This document shows positions 23,727 to 33,156 of a DNA stretch of 64,000 nt, piece after piece. The translations under genes and the position numbers were made by a program. The DNA lies in assembly GCA_011523385.1 (NCBI GenBank), contig WTGX01000025.1, positions 1-64,000 of the forward strand, read 5' to 3'. Numbering within the stretch: the stretch's first letter is position 1; every line of letters begins with the position of its first letter. The notes below the pieces were generated by a model. The model was given only the letters and a program-made list of their open reading frames with translations. It was not told the origin of the DNA and ran no database searches. This DNA comes from Nitrospira sp. GTDB lineage: Bacteria; Nitrospirota; Nitrospiria; Nitrospirales; UBA8639.

Positions 23727-25193
23727 TTACAATCTGAACTTCGTCTGTAGGTAAAAATAATCGCTATCCCTGTTTCCGCCGGGAGGCAGCCCCGCCGAGC
23801 CGGGAAGCCTGTCAAAATAACTGCCTTTAAACCAATGCGTGTGGCCCAATTCGAATTCCAGGTTCTCGTTGGTTCTCCATTGAACCCGCAGTTCAAGGTC
23901 GTGGCCGAGAAAGTTTCCGGACCCGCCCGTGGGATCATGCAATCCGTTACGGCCAAACGCACCCCGTGAGGTAGCGAGATACCATACCCGGTGTTTGAGT
24001 TGCACTTCGCAGCCCCGGCACGGAACCGCGATCACTCGCCAACCCGGCGAACTGAAGTTCGACCGAAAAAAGGGTCCGAAATTGCCAGTGGGCATATAAT
24101 CGAAACGTCGGGCGCCGAACAGCGTATCAAACGCCGAATGCCGGCTATCCCGCGCGTTACGGTCGCCGCTGGCGTAGTCATAATGAATCAGAAATCGCGG
24201 CGACCATGGGAGATTCAGGGTGTAGCCGATATCAATATGCTGGAAATGAGCAAAATGATTGACGTTGCCCCTTTTCCCCGTCTGCCAGACACTCTCGATT
24301 TCATAATCGATTCTTCCCGTTCCCGGTTCATCATAGAGGCGCGTTCCGAAAGTCGAATAGGTTCTGTGCCTGCCGACGTCGGCGCTCCGTTGGTCGTTCA
24401 ATCCGAAATAGTAGGCATTGAGGCGCATCCGCAGCATGTAATTGGTTTCAAAGGAACTGCCCCAAAAGACGCTTCGTTTCGACTGTTCGTCAGGTTGGAC
24501 GACGTCCCGTAGGACCGGTTCCACCAGAAACAGACGAAGGCGCCAATGCTTGTCTCGTGCCAGTTGCCAATGCACCCCGTCAAACGCATTCGACGTGTTC
24601 CGATAGTCGTTCCGGATGATGAGGCGGCCTCGACCGAAGTCCATCGTCAGCCGTCCAACGTGCAGGTCGGTACGGAGTCCGGTTTCCAGCACGTTGTGCA
24701 CCGTGAAGGACGCCATGAGCTGCAATACGTCCATTTCATTCCTGATGGCCGTAGTGACGTAGCTTTCAACGCCGTCGAGATGGACTCTGGCATCCTGCCC
24801 TTCAAACAGAAATTTGACGTACCTCCCATTCAAACCCAACCGAACACGGGACCGTTGTTGAATTTGGGAGTCCGTTTGACCTGCAGGTTGGCTTCGCCGC
24901 CATGGACGGTCATAAGTTTCAAAACGCGTCCGGTGTTCGAGCCCAAGATCCAGCCAATCCGGGAGATGCAGGATAGGCTTCAGGTACCGATTCCACTTCC
25001 ATTCCCTCGTTTGAACGAGTACGGCATCCGCGGGCTCAGCCGGCTGCATCCCCGAAGCCCGTTCAAGCCACCCGTCCCCCGCCTGGGGAAACCCATCCGT
25101 GGAGGCGTATGCCATACCGCCCCAAGCGATCAAAGCCAAACCACCCACCCACGCCAAGGCCTTGAACTTCTTCTTTCGAACGTTCGCGTCCAC
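23727..25193 (-). CDS. Alginate-export-type outer-membrane porin
   Basis: 488 residues with a signal peptide (A-L-I-A-W-G-G-M-A-Y-A). The rest alternates as in an 18-strand AlgE/OprD-like barrel: L-D-L-G-L-E-H-R-T-R-F-E-T-Y near the start, repeated aromatic girdles, and Y-F-Y-L-Q-T-K-F-R-L at the C-terminus, ending in a barrel-sorting pattern. It lies between the regulator and modA on the same strand, so it may form the outer-membrane route for molybdate or another oxyanion. Substrate not shown by sequence. Start is GTG 25193. Confidence 0.82.
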   Translation of the reverse strand: MDANVRKKKFKALAWVGGLALIAWGGMAYASTDGFPQAGDGWLERASGMQPAEPADAVLVQTREWKWNRYLKPILHLPDWLDLGLEHRTRFETYDRPWRRSQPAGQTDSQIQQRSRVRLGLNGRYVKFLFEGQDARVHLDGVESYVTTAIRNEMDVLQLMASFTVHNVLETGLRTDLHVGRLTMDFGRGRLIIRNDYRNTSNAFDGVHWQLARDKHWRLRLFLVEPVLRDVVQPDEQSKRSVFWGSSFETNYMLRMRLNAYYFGLNDQRSADVGRHRTYSTFGTRLYDEPGTGRIDYEIESVWQTGKRGNVNHFAHFQHIDIGYTLNLPWSPRFLIHYDYASGDRNARDSRHSAFDTLFGARRFDYMPTGNFGPFFRSNFSSPGWRVIAVPCRGCEVQLKHRVWYLATSRGAFGRNGLHDPTGGSGNFLGHDLELRVQWRTNENLEFELGHTHWFKGSYFDRLPGSAGLPPGGNRDSDYFYLQTKFRL

Positions 25194-25274
25194 AAGAAAG
25201 ATATTATTTTATCAATTACTATAAGTCAATTAAACTTTACATTCAGTCACTATCCGGCTGTCTTGTCAGATTAC

Positions 25275-26420
25275 CTATGATTGCCTGATGACCTTCCCGC
25301 TCTCTTTGACGTCATACCCTCCCAGGGCTTCAATTTCCCGTTGAAACTTACGCGTGGCCAAGGTATCCAGAAATATCTTCATGCCGGGATGCGAGTCGAC
25401 GTACGCCGTCGGGATGATCAGGTCATACCGTTCTTCCTGCAGGGGAATGAAATCGAAATTGTACAATTGGGCCACGGCCTGTGCTCCGATGCCGACGTCC
25501 GCTTTCCCTTCCGAAATATATCGTCCGAGTCCGATCTGGGAAAAAGCTATGGCCCCATAGCCCCTCACGATTTGACTCGGAATGCGATAACGCGACAGCA
25601 AATGATCCAAAAGCAAGCGAGCGCCCGCCCCCTTCTCACGGTTGACCATTCGCACGTCGGGCCGGGTCAAATCTTCGAGCCCACGGATTTGTTTGGGATT
25701 CCCTTCCTTCACCAAAAACCCTTCGTGCCACGTGGCAAACCGGACGACGGTTACGGCCTGACCTTTTAAATGCCTTTTCAAAAAAGGAATATTATACTCG
25801 CCGGAACGGGGGTCCCTCATATGAATTCCTGCCACGTGAACGTCTCCCCGGTTTAACGCACGTAAGGCAGCAAGGCTCGTCATGTTCCACCCGACGACCG
25901 ACGCGCTCTTCTCTTGCTGACGAACGTGCTCTCCGGCCAGATAAATGGCCGGGTCGCACCCCCCCACGACGATCTGTTGTTCCACGTCCTTCTGATTTCT
26001 CAAGAGCTGTACGTAAACCGAACGTTTTTTTCGGGAAGCCGCCCCTACAATCAAGGCATCTGCGGGAATCGTATAATTCAAGACGTCTCCCAGTTCCGTC
26101 ACGGGCTTGGCTAACAGGCGATTCCCTACGATCGCCAACTTTACCCTGGTGGATTTCAAAGCCCCGGAATGATCCGCAGGTAATTCCGCCTCAAGAATTT
26201 CACGAGTGTCACGTAAAGAGAACAGATCCTCCACCGACGCGCCCAACGTACGGGCAAGCTGTAACGCGACTTCCGTGCCAGGAAGATATTGATTTTTTTC
26301 CATGGCATAGAGAGCTTGTCGCGTAATACCCGCACTTTGCGCCAAATCTCCTTGGGACAGACCGGCGGCAATCCGCGTTTCACGCAAACGGTTCGTCACT
26401 AGCTGTTGAAGCTTGGGCAT
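25275..26420 (-). CDS. HTH/periplasmic-binding-domain regulator of molybdate type
   Basis: 381 residues: an N-terminal XRE-type HTH (R-I-A-A-G-L-S-Q-G-D-L-A-Q-S-A-G-I-T-R-Q, residues about 15-55), a linker, and a C-terminal periplasmic-binding-like domain (D-P-A-I-Y-L-A-G, then R-E-K-G-A-G-A-R-L-L-L-D and Y-D-L-I-I-P). This architecture is found in molybdate-responsive regulators in which the PBP domain senses the ligand. ATG 26420 is used; the TTG two codons before is less likely. A 24-bp palindrome lies 27 bases upstream. It likely controls itself and the porin-modABC genes that follow. Confidence 0.85.
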   Translation of the reverse strand: MPKLQQLVTNRLRETRIAAGLSQGDLAQSAGITRQALYAMEKNQYLPGTEVALQLARTLGASVEDLFSLRDTREILEAELPADHSGALKSTRVKLAIVGNRLLAKPVTELGDVLNYTIPADALIVGAASRKKRSVYVQLLRNQKDVEQQIVVGGCDPAIYLAGEHVRQQEKSASVVGWNMTSLAALRALNRGDVHVAGIHMRDPRSGEYNIPFLKRHLKGQAVTVVRFATWHEGFLVKEGNPKQIRGLEDLTRPDVRMVNREKGAGARLLLDHLLSRYRIPSQIVRGYGAIAFSQIGLGRYISEGKADVGIGAQAVAQLYNFDFIPLQEERYDLIIPTAYVDSHPGMKIFLDTLATRKFQREIEALGGYDVKESGKVIRQS

Positions 26421-26446
26421 AGGCAATACATCAGATTAGAAGAAAT

Positions 26447-26495
26447 TATACATGACATATGTCATGTATAGTAGTATATCATACATGTCATGACA
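26447..26495. promoter_or_regulatory. Palindromic operator before the regulator gene
   Basis: 26447-26470 is a perfect 24-bp palindrome (tatacatgacat/atgtcatgtata). A second palindrome tgtcatgaca lies at 26486-26495, sharing the atgtcatg core. The AT-rich setting and closeness to the start codon suggest the binding site of the regulator encoded next to it, acting on its own promoter. Confidence 0.7.
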
Positions 26496-26640
26496 ATAGC
26501 TTTTCAGAAAACACGACTTGGCCGCCATGGCGTGCCCGGCATCTTTCCTTGATTTAAAGACATTTATTGCGTTAGCCTGCTTTTTTGACTGTTGCCGGAT
26601 ACCCTTAAAGGGCAAGATTTTGAAAAAGGGAGTTTGACAA

Positions 26641-26883
26641 ATGCCGGAAAGCGCTTACGTTCTCATCAACGTGCTACCTGGACAAACGGCAAATGTGAAG
26701 AATTTATTGGCGCAAATCGAGGAAATCAAAACGATTGACGCCTGTTGGGGAAAGCCGGATATTTTCGTCAAAGTCGAAGTGGCAAGCCAGGAAGCCTTAA
26801 CCCAATTGGTCCTCACCAAAATCCACGCCATCGAAGGAGTCGCTCAAACCGACACCCACCTGGTCTACACGCTCCACGAATAA
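26641..26883 (+). CDS. Stand-alone Lrp/AsnC ligand-binding domain
   Basis: 80 residues forming only the RAM (Lrp/AsnC C-terminal) domain: A-Y-V-L-I-N-V-L-P-G-Q start, C-W-G-K-P-D-I-F-V-K-V-E-V middle, V-A-Q-T-D-T-H-L-V-Y end. No HTH is present. Such proteins bind amino acids and may modulate full-length Lrp regulators. The spacer from 26496 to 26640 shows no gene. Confidence 0.88.
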   Translation: MPESAYVLINVLPGQTANVKNLLAQIEEIKTIDACWGKPDIFVKVEVASQEALTQLVLTKIHAIEGVAQTDTHLVYTLHE

Positions 26884-26926
26884 CCGCTTCCGATAGAAGA
26901 CCGGCAAAGCGAGGGGCACCCCTTCT

Positions 26927-27086
26927 GTCATCCTCGACACTTGTTCCCGACGTGATCGGGGATCCAAGCGATCTATATGGATCCAAAGTCTTTTCTTTTT
27001 CTTCCGTTCGCAAAAATACAAACCCTGGATTCCTGCGTACGCAGGAATGACAGTCGGAGCAGGTCGGATCAGCGTAGCCTAATCCG
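26927..27086. repeat. Dispersed intergenic repeats (two types)
   Basis: 26927-26968 (gtcatcctcgacacttgttc...) is nearly repeated at about 46817-46860. 27040-27086 carries an aggaatgacagtcgg block and a ggtcggatcagcgtagccta block of the GTCGGATTA family. They fill the gap between the Lrp-like gene and the cytochrome gene. Confidence 0.55.
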
Positions 27087-27127
27087 GCAAAAGGTCTGCT
27101 GTGGTTCAACGGCCGGACGCGTTCAGC

Positions 27128-27571
27128 TCAATAAATTCCCGCCCGCCGTTGCAACCACCGGACGTAGAGGATGATCTGTGTCACATCCTGGGACGTGGCT
27201 TCGGAAATTTTGGGCATATTCCCGAACTTCCAGTGGTGGGCTCGAACGCCTTGCATGGCCGCCCGCATGAACGCAAAGTCGGCATGATGGGACGGCTCAT
27301 AAATTTTATGGACCAACGGCGGCCCCGCGTTCGTTCCTCGACCTGCCATGCCATGACAGCGCGCGCACAGTACATTGAAACGTTTTTCCCCGGCTTTAAC
27401 TTCTTCGGGTACCGTTTCCGAAGAACCCCGAGACGCACCAACCGCCTGCGTGACGCCGTCATGGGAGGCACGCGTTGAACTCGTTTCGCCCTGCCCATCG
27501 GAGCAACCGATAAAACAGGTCAACGCTACCAGGCCGAGCCAAACCGGCTTCATCTCCATACGTCTTATCAT
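27128..27571 (-). CDS. Lipoprotein c-type cytochrome
   Basis: About 147 residues from ATG 27571 (an in-frame ATG four codons later is also possible). Lipoprotein signal L-T-C-F-I-G-C, a Ser/Thr/Gly-rich linker, and one heme site C-A-R-C-H with downstream Met in G-N-M-P-K-I-S. A class I cytochrome c, probably membrane-tethered in the periplasm as an electron carrier. Its 5' end lies 34 bases from the queC stop on the same strand. Confidence 0.86.
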   Translation of the reverse strand: MIRRMEMKPVWLGLVALTCFIGCSDGQGETSSTRASHDGVTQAVGASRGSSETVPEEVKAGEKRFNVLCARCHGMAGRGTNAGPPLVHKIYEPSHHADFAFMRAAMQGVRAHHWKFGNMPKISEATSQDVTQIILYVRWLQRRAGIY

Positions 27572-27605
27572 CGGAGTGCGTTCCACAGCCGATCTTCCGG
27601 AACGA

Positions 27606-28301
27606 TTACTCACCCGAAGCTTTTCCCGCATAGACTGCCGGATCCTGCAGTCCCGCGTCCCGAAACCCCTGCAACCGGATCACGCAACTGTCACATTGCC
27701 CACAAGCCGAGCCATCCTCAAGAGGATCATAGCAACTATGCGTCAGTTCGAAGGGAACTCCCAGGGCCCGGCCGCGTTGAATGATCTGGGTTTTACTCAA
27801 ACGCAAGAGCGGCGCTTGAATCTGAACCGTCTTGCCGTCCGTTCCTCTTTTCGTCCCGAGCCGGGCCACTCGTTCAAATGCATCCAAAAACTCAGGGCGG
27901 CAATCGGGGTATCCGGAATAATCCAGGACATTGGCCCCGATGAAAATGCAGGAAGCATCGACGGCCTCGGCATAGGCTAACGCCAACGATAGGAAAATCG
28001 TGTTTCGTGCCGGAACGTATGTGGATGGAATGCCGGCCTGCCGTTCCTCATCCGACCGATTCTTCGGAATATCTCCCGATCCAACCAGGGCCGAACCACC
28101 GAATTCGTGCAGGTCCAATTGGAGAATTTTGTGCTCTGCGGCTCCCAGCCACACTGCAATCTCCCGCGCCTTTTGGATTTCAGTCTGATGGCGCTGTCCA
28201 TACCCGATCGTGAGCAAATACAGGGCGTACCCATCATGACGAGCCATGGCGGCTGCCACGGTTGAGTCAAGCCCTCCGCTGGCCAGTACGACGGCTTTCA
28301 T
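27606..28301 (-). CDS. queC: 7-cyano-7-deazaguanine synthase
   Basis: 231 residues. The PP-loop S-G-G-L-D-S-T near the start and the C-terminal zinc site C-Y-D-P-L ... C-G-Q-C-D-S-C are typical of QueC, which converts 7-carboxy-7-deazaguanine to preQ0 in queuosine synthesis. No other que genes are in the window. Confidence 0.95.
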   Translation of the reverse strand: MKAVVLASGGLDSTVAAAMARHDGYALYLLTIGYGQRHQTEIQKAREIAVWLGAAEHKILQLDLHEFGGSALVGSGDIPKNRSDEERQAGIPSTYVPARNTIFLSLALAYAEAVDASCIFIGANVLDYSGYPDCRPEFLDAFERVARLGTKRGTDGKTVQIQAPLLRLSKTQIIQRGRALGVPFELTHSCYDPLEDGSACGQCDSCVIRLQGFRDAGLQDPAVYAGKASGE

Positions 28302-28421
28302 CGCGCCTTGATCGACCCGGAATGCATTTTCATAACGTGACCAGGCCGAACAATTGATTCAATGTGGGGATCAGCGGAAGAGTCAAGAAAGGCGAGAACC
28401 GGGAACACGTAAGTCGTCAGG

Positions 28422-29042
28422 TCAGATCCGTTGCTCTCCGCGTTCAATTTTTTCAAGCAGCTCGATTTTTTCCTGGCATTCGACGCAGAGCCTGGCGAAG
28501 GGCATGACAGCCAATCGTTTTTCACTGATTTCCGTGTTGCACTCGACGCAAATACCATATGTTCCTTCTTCCAGGCTCACCAACGCTTCATCAATCATTT
28601 GCCGTTCCCGGTTGCGTTTTTCCTGAAGGGAAATACCCATTTCACGTTCCAGGTCCAGCAAGGCCTGATCGCCGCTGTCCATGGCCGACTCAAACCGCCG
28701 TTGCTGTTCTTCCGTCAATGATTGCCCTAACTGGCTTTGAATTTCCTTCATGAGTTGGACTCGCTTTTCCAGCATAATTTTCCGTAACGTCGTCGATCGC
28801 GAAGAAGGCAGTCGTTTGGGAGTTTTCGCCGTCGCCGCAGTTCTTTTTTTCACGGTTTTCCGTTCACTGGCCTTACTCCTGGCCGAAGAGGCCGTGGCTT
28901 TGCGTTTGACCGAAGGAGACGCGGCTTTGGCGGTCACTTTCATCGTTTTGCCCTTGGAAGAGTCGGCTGATTTCGTCTTGGACGTTTTGGATGAACGCTT
29001 GGCGACTGCAGTTGGAGTTTTCTTCGCCGATTTCCCTGCCAT
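28422..29042 (-). CDS. DksA/TraR-type protein with histone-H1-like tail
   Basis: 206 residues from ATG 29042, which has a good AAAGGAGA site. The first 85 residues are a low-complexity Lys/Ala/Ser/Thr tail (K-S-A-K-K-T-P, K-T-S-K-T-K-S, V-K-K-R-T-A-A-T-A-K) like eukaryotic histone H1 C-termini. The second half is a coiled coil followed by a DksA zinc finger (C-V-E-C ... C-V-E-C near the end; G-T-Y-G-I-C). DksA proteins act in the RNA polymerase secondary channel. The tail may bind DNA or polyanions. Unusual combination, described for a few bacterial lineages. Confidence 0.88.
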   Translation of the reverse strand: MAGKSAKKTPTAVAKRSSKTSKTKSADSSKGKTMKVTAKAASPSVKRKATASSARSKASERKTVKKRTAATAKTPKRLPSSRSTTLRKIMLEKRVQLMKEIQSQLGQSLTEEQQRRFESAMDSGDQALLDLEREMGISLQEKRNRERQMIDEALVSLEEGTYGICVECNTEISEKRLAVMPFARLCVECQEKIELLEKIERGEQRI

Positions 29043-29150
29043 ATCCGGTCTCCTTTTCTCGCGCAACCGCAATGCGTTACTTCTCGCTTCGCCCAACATC
29101 AACAACGATTCTCATCGGTTCACGACGCCGAAGCTGCAAAAGATAGCAGT

Positions 29151-29666
29151 TCAGTCATAAGTCATCAAGGAATGAATCGCGCAATCCTCAATTTTTTGAC
29201 GTCCCTGCAAAAAACCCAATTCAATCATAAAAGCGCATCCGACAATTTCCGCGCCCAATTTCCGCAATAAATCCACCGTTGCAGCCGCAGTTCCACCGGT
29301 CGCCAGAAGATCATCAACCACCAGCACCCGTTCTTCCATCGCCACGGCGTCACGATGGATCGCCAACGAACTCGCCCCGTATTCCAGGTTGTACTTCACC
29401 TCAAACACGTCGGCGGGAAGCTTGCCGGCTTTGCGGACCGGCACAAATCCCGCACCCAAGTTGTACGCCAACGGCGCCCCCAGGATAAAGCCGCGAGATT
29501 CAATGCCAACGACTTTGCTGATCTTGTTATCCCGGTAGTGAGCCATGAAATCCTCAATGACCGCTCGATATCCTTGGGGGTCCTTCAACAACGTCGTGAT
29601 GTCGTAAAACAAAATGCCGGGTTTGGGAAAATCAGGGATCTCACGAATCAATGATTTGTAATCCAT
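29151..29666 (-). CDS. apt: Adenine phosphoribosyltransferase
   Basis: 171 residues. [14 protein letters not shown] at the start and the PRPP motif [14 protein letters not shown]. Salvages adenine to AMP. ATG 29666 gives the family start; TTG 29675 is the alternative. Confidence 0.95.
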   Translation of the reverse strand: MDYKSLIREIPDFPKPGILFYDITTLLKDPQGYRAVIEDFMAHYRDNKISKVVGIESRGFILGAPLAYNLGAGFVPVRKAGKLPADVFEVKYNLEYGASSLAIHRDAVAMEERVLVVDDLLATGGTAAATVDLLRKLGAEIVGCAFMIELGFLQGRQKIEDCAIHSLMTYD

Positions 29667-29708
29667 ATCGATCAATCCTTTCCGGCCGGGCTCCCAAAAG
29701 AAACCGTC

Positions 29709-30017
29709 TCAGCCACTGCCGGTAAAAATGATAAAATCGGACGAACCCTGACTACCCGGGTCAATCCATTCCACTTCAATATCTTGAACGCGCGCTAAAG
29801 ACGGGCCACGTTTCACGGCCTGAATAAATTCATCGACGAGAACGGCAGTGCCTTCAACTTCCGTTTCTATGCGACCATCCGGCAAGTTCTTGACCCACCC
29901 GCTCAGCCCACGCCTGGTCGCTTGAGACTGAAGAAACACCCGAAAACCAACGCCCTGCACGCGACCTTGGGCGACGACGTGAGCTCGAACAGGTTTTTCC
30001 TCGACTTCCCGATCCAT
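29709..30017 (-). CDS. acyP: Acylphosphatase
   Basis: 102 residues. A-Q-G-R-V-Q-G-V-G-F-R-V-F has the catalytic Arg; the Asn is in W-V-K-N-L-P-D-G. Hydrolyses acyl phosphates. I use the internal ATG 30017 (M-D-R-E-V-E-E-K), since the longer frame overlaps hemG. It is in the hemE-hemG-acyP-apt minus-strand run. Confidence 0.92.
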   Translation of the reverse strand: MDREVEEKPVRAHVVAQGRVQGVGFRVFLQSQATRRGLSGWVKNLPDGRIETEVEGTAVLVDEFIQAVKRGPSLARVQDIEVEWIDPGSQGSSDFIIFTGSG

Positions 30018-30045
30018 GATCCTACCACAACCGGTCAACGGCACC

Positions 30046-31497
30046 TCACGACGCGCGATCCCACAGATACGCACTCAACTTTGCAGACGTCCGGTCCGCG
30101 TCGCGGATACAATCCGGAATCCCTATGCCGTCATAGGCCGCCCCCGTCACGTACAATCCGGGCTGCCGGTCAACACGTTCACGAATATGTCGCACGCGCT
30201 CACGATGCCCGCGGATATATTGAGGCATGGCTCGATGCCAACGATACACTTCCACGTGGAGAGGCCGGCTTTGAATGCCGGCTATTGCCTCCAACTCACG
30301 GCAGGCTCGTCCCGTCAATTCCGAATCATCCAAATCCAGCAAGTGCTCCCGTCCCCGCCCGCCCAAATAACACCGAACCAGACATTGACCCGCAGGCGCA
30401 CGCTCCGCCCACTTCATCGACGACCACGTCGCGGCAATCAAAGAACGATTTTCAACGCGCGGGACCACAAATCCATACCCCCGAACCAGACGTTTGGCCT
30501 CCAGCTCGGGAAAGACCATCGAGATCGTCATTGTCGAGGCATAGGGAATTTGATCCAAAAACGTCGAGACCTCATCGTCGAAAGGGCGGAGAAGATTTGC
30601 GGACACGTATGCTGGCGTTGCAAGGATCACGGCCTTCGCTTCCAAGGCGTCTCCCCCTTCCAACTCCAGTCGATACGACGGGTCCGCCTGCGAACCAAGT
30701 ATTTGCACTGCCCGCACGTTCGTACCTCGACGAAGAGACACTCCAGCCCCGGACAATCTCTCCGTCAGACTCGCTATCAAATCACCCAGCCCACCCCGTA
30801 AGGTCGTGAACAGGGTACGGGGTTTCGCATCAAGCCTGGGCGAAGGCCGGGACCGCTGCATAGCCAACGCGCCTTTGATCAGACTGCCGTACTTGCGCTC
30901 CAATTCAACGAGGTGGGGAAAGGTTGCGTCTACGCTCAACTCATTCGCGTCGCCGGCGTAAATCCCCGAAACCAAGGGTTCAATCAGGTAATCAAAGGCC
31001 TCGGATCCCAGACGCCGGCTAAAAAACTCCGCCAAGGTTTCTTCTTCGTTCGTGCGAGCCCGGCGAGGGATAATCCAATCGGCTCCCATGCGCGCGATAC
31101 CGGCCCAGGAAAGGACCCCGCTGTGAAACAAGGGGCCGACCTTCGTCGGGACCATTGATATCAGACCCTGCGGGAATTGACGCAAGCGGCCTTTCGAATA
31201 GGTAAACGTTTGCGCGTTCTCTTGATTGGTGTTGATTAATTGCGAAGATAGCCCCAGTTTTTCACAGAGGGCCAGAGCCGCCGGTTTCGTCGTCAGAAAC
31301 GAATCGGGGCCTCCTTCCGTTATCACGCCGTCTCGACGATTCGTGAGAATTTTCCCGCCAAGATAATCCTGCCCCTCCACTACCGTACACTGAAACGGCG
31401 CATCCCTGCTTTTTGCTTGTTCCAGCAGGGCAAACGCAGCAGAAAGCCCTGAAATCCCTCCGCCGACAATCACCACTCGTTTGGGAGTCGCCATCAT
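30046..31497 (-). CDS. hemG: Oxygen-dependent protoporphyrinogen oxidase
   Basis: 483 residues of the HemY/HemG flavin amine-oxidase type: FAD motif V-I-V-G-G-G-I-S-G-L-S-A near the start, E-G-G-P-D-S-F-L, and C-terminal G-I-P-D-C-I-R-D. Converts protoporphyrinogen IX to protoporphyrin IX (or coproporphyrinogen to coproporphyrin; the family does both). It follows hemE by 46 bases and is probably cotranscribed. Two adjacent ATG codons start it. Confidence 0.92.
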   Translation of the reverse strand: MMATPKRVVIVGGGISGLSAAFALLEQAKSRDAPFQCTVVEGQDYLGGKILTNRRDGVITEGGPDSFLTTKPAALALCEKLGLSSQLINTNQENAQTFTYSKGRLRQFPQGLISMVPTKVGPLFHSGVLSWAGIARMGADWIIPRRARTNEEETLAEFFSRRLGSEAFDYLIEPLVSGIYAGDANELSVDATFPHLVELERKYGSLIKGALAMQRSRPSPRLDAKPRTLFTTLRGGLGDLIASLTERLSGAGVSLRRGTNVRAVQILGSQADPSYRLELEGGDALEAKAVILATPAYVSANLLRPFDDEVSTFLDQIPYASTMTISMVFPELEAKRLVRGYGFVVPRVENRSLIAATWSSMKWAERAPAGQCLVRCYLGGRGREHLLDLDDSELTGRACRELEAIAGIQSRPLHVEVYRWHRAMPQYIRGHRERVRHIRERVDRQPGLYVTGAAYDGIGIPDCIRDADRTSAKLSAYLWDRAS

Positions 31498-31543
31498 GAA
31501 TTACGTGCTGCAAGGGAGGGCCACTGAGGAGGCCGGACCACGT

Positions 31544-32572
31544 TCAACGAGTACCGTATCGGTGCACGAACTCAATGACGGACTCGACGTGCTCAATGGG
31601 TGTTTTGGGGAGAATGCCATGACCGAGATTGAAGACGTGCCCGGGCCTGTTCCCTGCCCTGTCCAGAACGTCCTTGACGCGGCGCTCGATCTCCGGCAGG
31701 GGCGCAAACAAGACCACGGGATCGAGGTTGCCTTGTACGGCAACGTCGAACCCGACACGCGCCCACGCTTCATCGAGTTCAACGTGCCAATCGAACCCCA
31801 GGACGTCGCTGCCGGCACTGCGCATGAGCGGCAGGAGCGTCGACGTTCCCGTTCCGAAATAAATGACCGGAATCCCTTGAGGTTTCAACCGGTCGATAAC
31901 CGATTTTACGTGCGGCAACACGTATTCGCCATAGTCGGCCGGAGACAAGCATCCCACCCAACTGTCGAAAAGCTGCACGACGTCAACACCCGCCCGGATT
32001 TGGTTGTCCAAATACGTGACGACCACGTCTGAAAGTTTGCGAAGTAACGCATGCCACTGGTCAGGCCGGCCGAACATCATCCGTTTGGTATTGAGATAGT
32101 TCCGTGAACTGCCGCCCTCGATCGCATAACTCGCCAAGGTGAACGGGGCTCCGGCAAACCCGATGAGGGGCACACGTCCGTCCAACGCCTTCTTCGTCAA
32201 ACTGACTGCATCAAAGGAAAAACGAAATGCGTCCGGCTCTATATGACGTAGCCGCGTCACGTCATCTTCATGTCTGACCGGATTGAAAATGACCGGCCCC
32301 TGTTCTTCCTTGAAGGTCAACTCCAACCCCATCGACTCCAGGGGCAAAAGAATATCCGCAAAGATGATGGCCGCATCCAAGTCAAAACGCTCGATGGGTT
32401 GGAGCGTCACCTCCGCGGCCAAATCGGGGGTCTTACAGACGTCAAGAATGCTGTGCTTCGCCCGGACTCGCTGATATTCCGCCATGTAGCGACCCGCTTG
32501 TCGCATGAACCAGACCGGCGTTCGATCCACGGGTTCCCGGCGGCAGGCTTTCAGAAAACGATCATTGGTCAT
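31544..32572 (-). CDS. hemE: Uroporphyrinogen decarboxylase
   Basis: 342 residues. P-V-W-F-M-R-Q-A-G-R-Y near the start with the conserved Arg residues, and F-A-G-A-P-F-T-L-A-S-Y. Makes coproporphyrinogen III in heme synthesis. First gene of the heme pair; hemW lies elsewhere at 58.9 kb. Confidence 0.96.
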   Translation of the reverse strand: MTNDRFLKACRREPVDRTPVWFMRQAGRYMAEYQRVRAKHSILDVCKTPDLAAEVTLQPIERFDLDAAIIFADILLPLESMGLELTFKEEQGPVIFNPVRHEDDVTRLRHIEPDAFRFSFDAVSLTKKALDGRVPLIGFAGAPFTLASYAIEGGSSRNYLNTKRMMFGRPDQWHALLRKLSDVVVTYLDNQIRAGVDVVQLFDSWVGCLSPADYGEYVLPHVKSVIDRLKPQGIPVIYFGTGTSTLLPLMRSAGSDVLGFDWHVELDEAWARVGFDVAVQGNLDPVVLFAPLPEIERRVKDVLDRAGNRPGHVFNLGHGILPKTPIEHVESVIEFVHRYGTR

Positions 32573-32657
32573 AAGGAAAGAAATTGTACGGATGCGAGGA
32601 AAAGACTGTCAATGAATGAGAGACATTGACCTGGGCGACGAGTCCGGCCACACGATA

Positions 32658-33134
32658 CTAAAACCATTCTTGGTCGGCAGACGGGGTACGTTCCGGGGGC
32701 CGGACGGATTGACCGGCATAGGCTTCTCTGATCTGTTGACTTTGCGCTTCATAGGATGCGGCTTCGCCGGAATCGAGCAACCATGCGTCACCCTCCTGCA
32801 ATTCAATCCGGTAATGATCGCCGTTTAGCGAAAACCACTCAATATAGGGATGTGGAGCAAGTAGGGGGTGCGGGTCAAAGGAGATCGAACTCACGGTGCC
32901 GAGTTGGGGATTGGCCAAATCAAGCAGGCGAGACGCGGCATTGGGATCATCGACGAATTGAGAGTTCTTAAAGGAAAAAATACGGCCGGCAATGTCCGGC
33001 TTGAAATCCCCGTTCAAATAAAATTCAATGGGCCCCAGGGAAGCAAAGGTCATCACCCCGACCACCACGCCAGGCGTGCGATTGTCGAGATAGCCTTCCT
33101 TGACCCACCGATATCCGCCGAATTTTTCCGCCAT
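32658..33134 (-). CDS. Conserved-looking hypothetical protein
   Basis: 158 residues, cytosolic, no signal. Beta-rich with L-G-P-I-E-F-Y-L-N-G-D-F-K-P-D-I-A-G-R and I-E-W-F-S-L-N-G-D-H-Y-R-I. Not a family I recognise. It is followed (upstream in transcription) by two further small genes at 33157 and 33387 on the same strand, and precedes hemE by 85 bases. Confidence 0.75.
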   Translation of the reverse strand: MAEKFGGYRWVKEGYLDNRTPGVVVGVMTFASLGPIEFYLNGDFKPDIAGRIFSFKNSQFVDDPNAASRLLDLANPQLGTVSSISFDPHPLLAPHPYIEWFSLNGDHYRIELQEGDAWLLDSGEAASYEAQSQQIREAYAGQSVRPPERTPSADQEWF

Positions 33135-33156
33135 ACGCCCGATAAGACAATAAATC

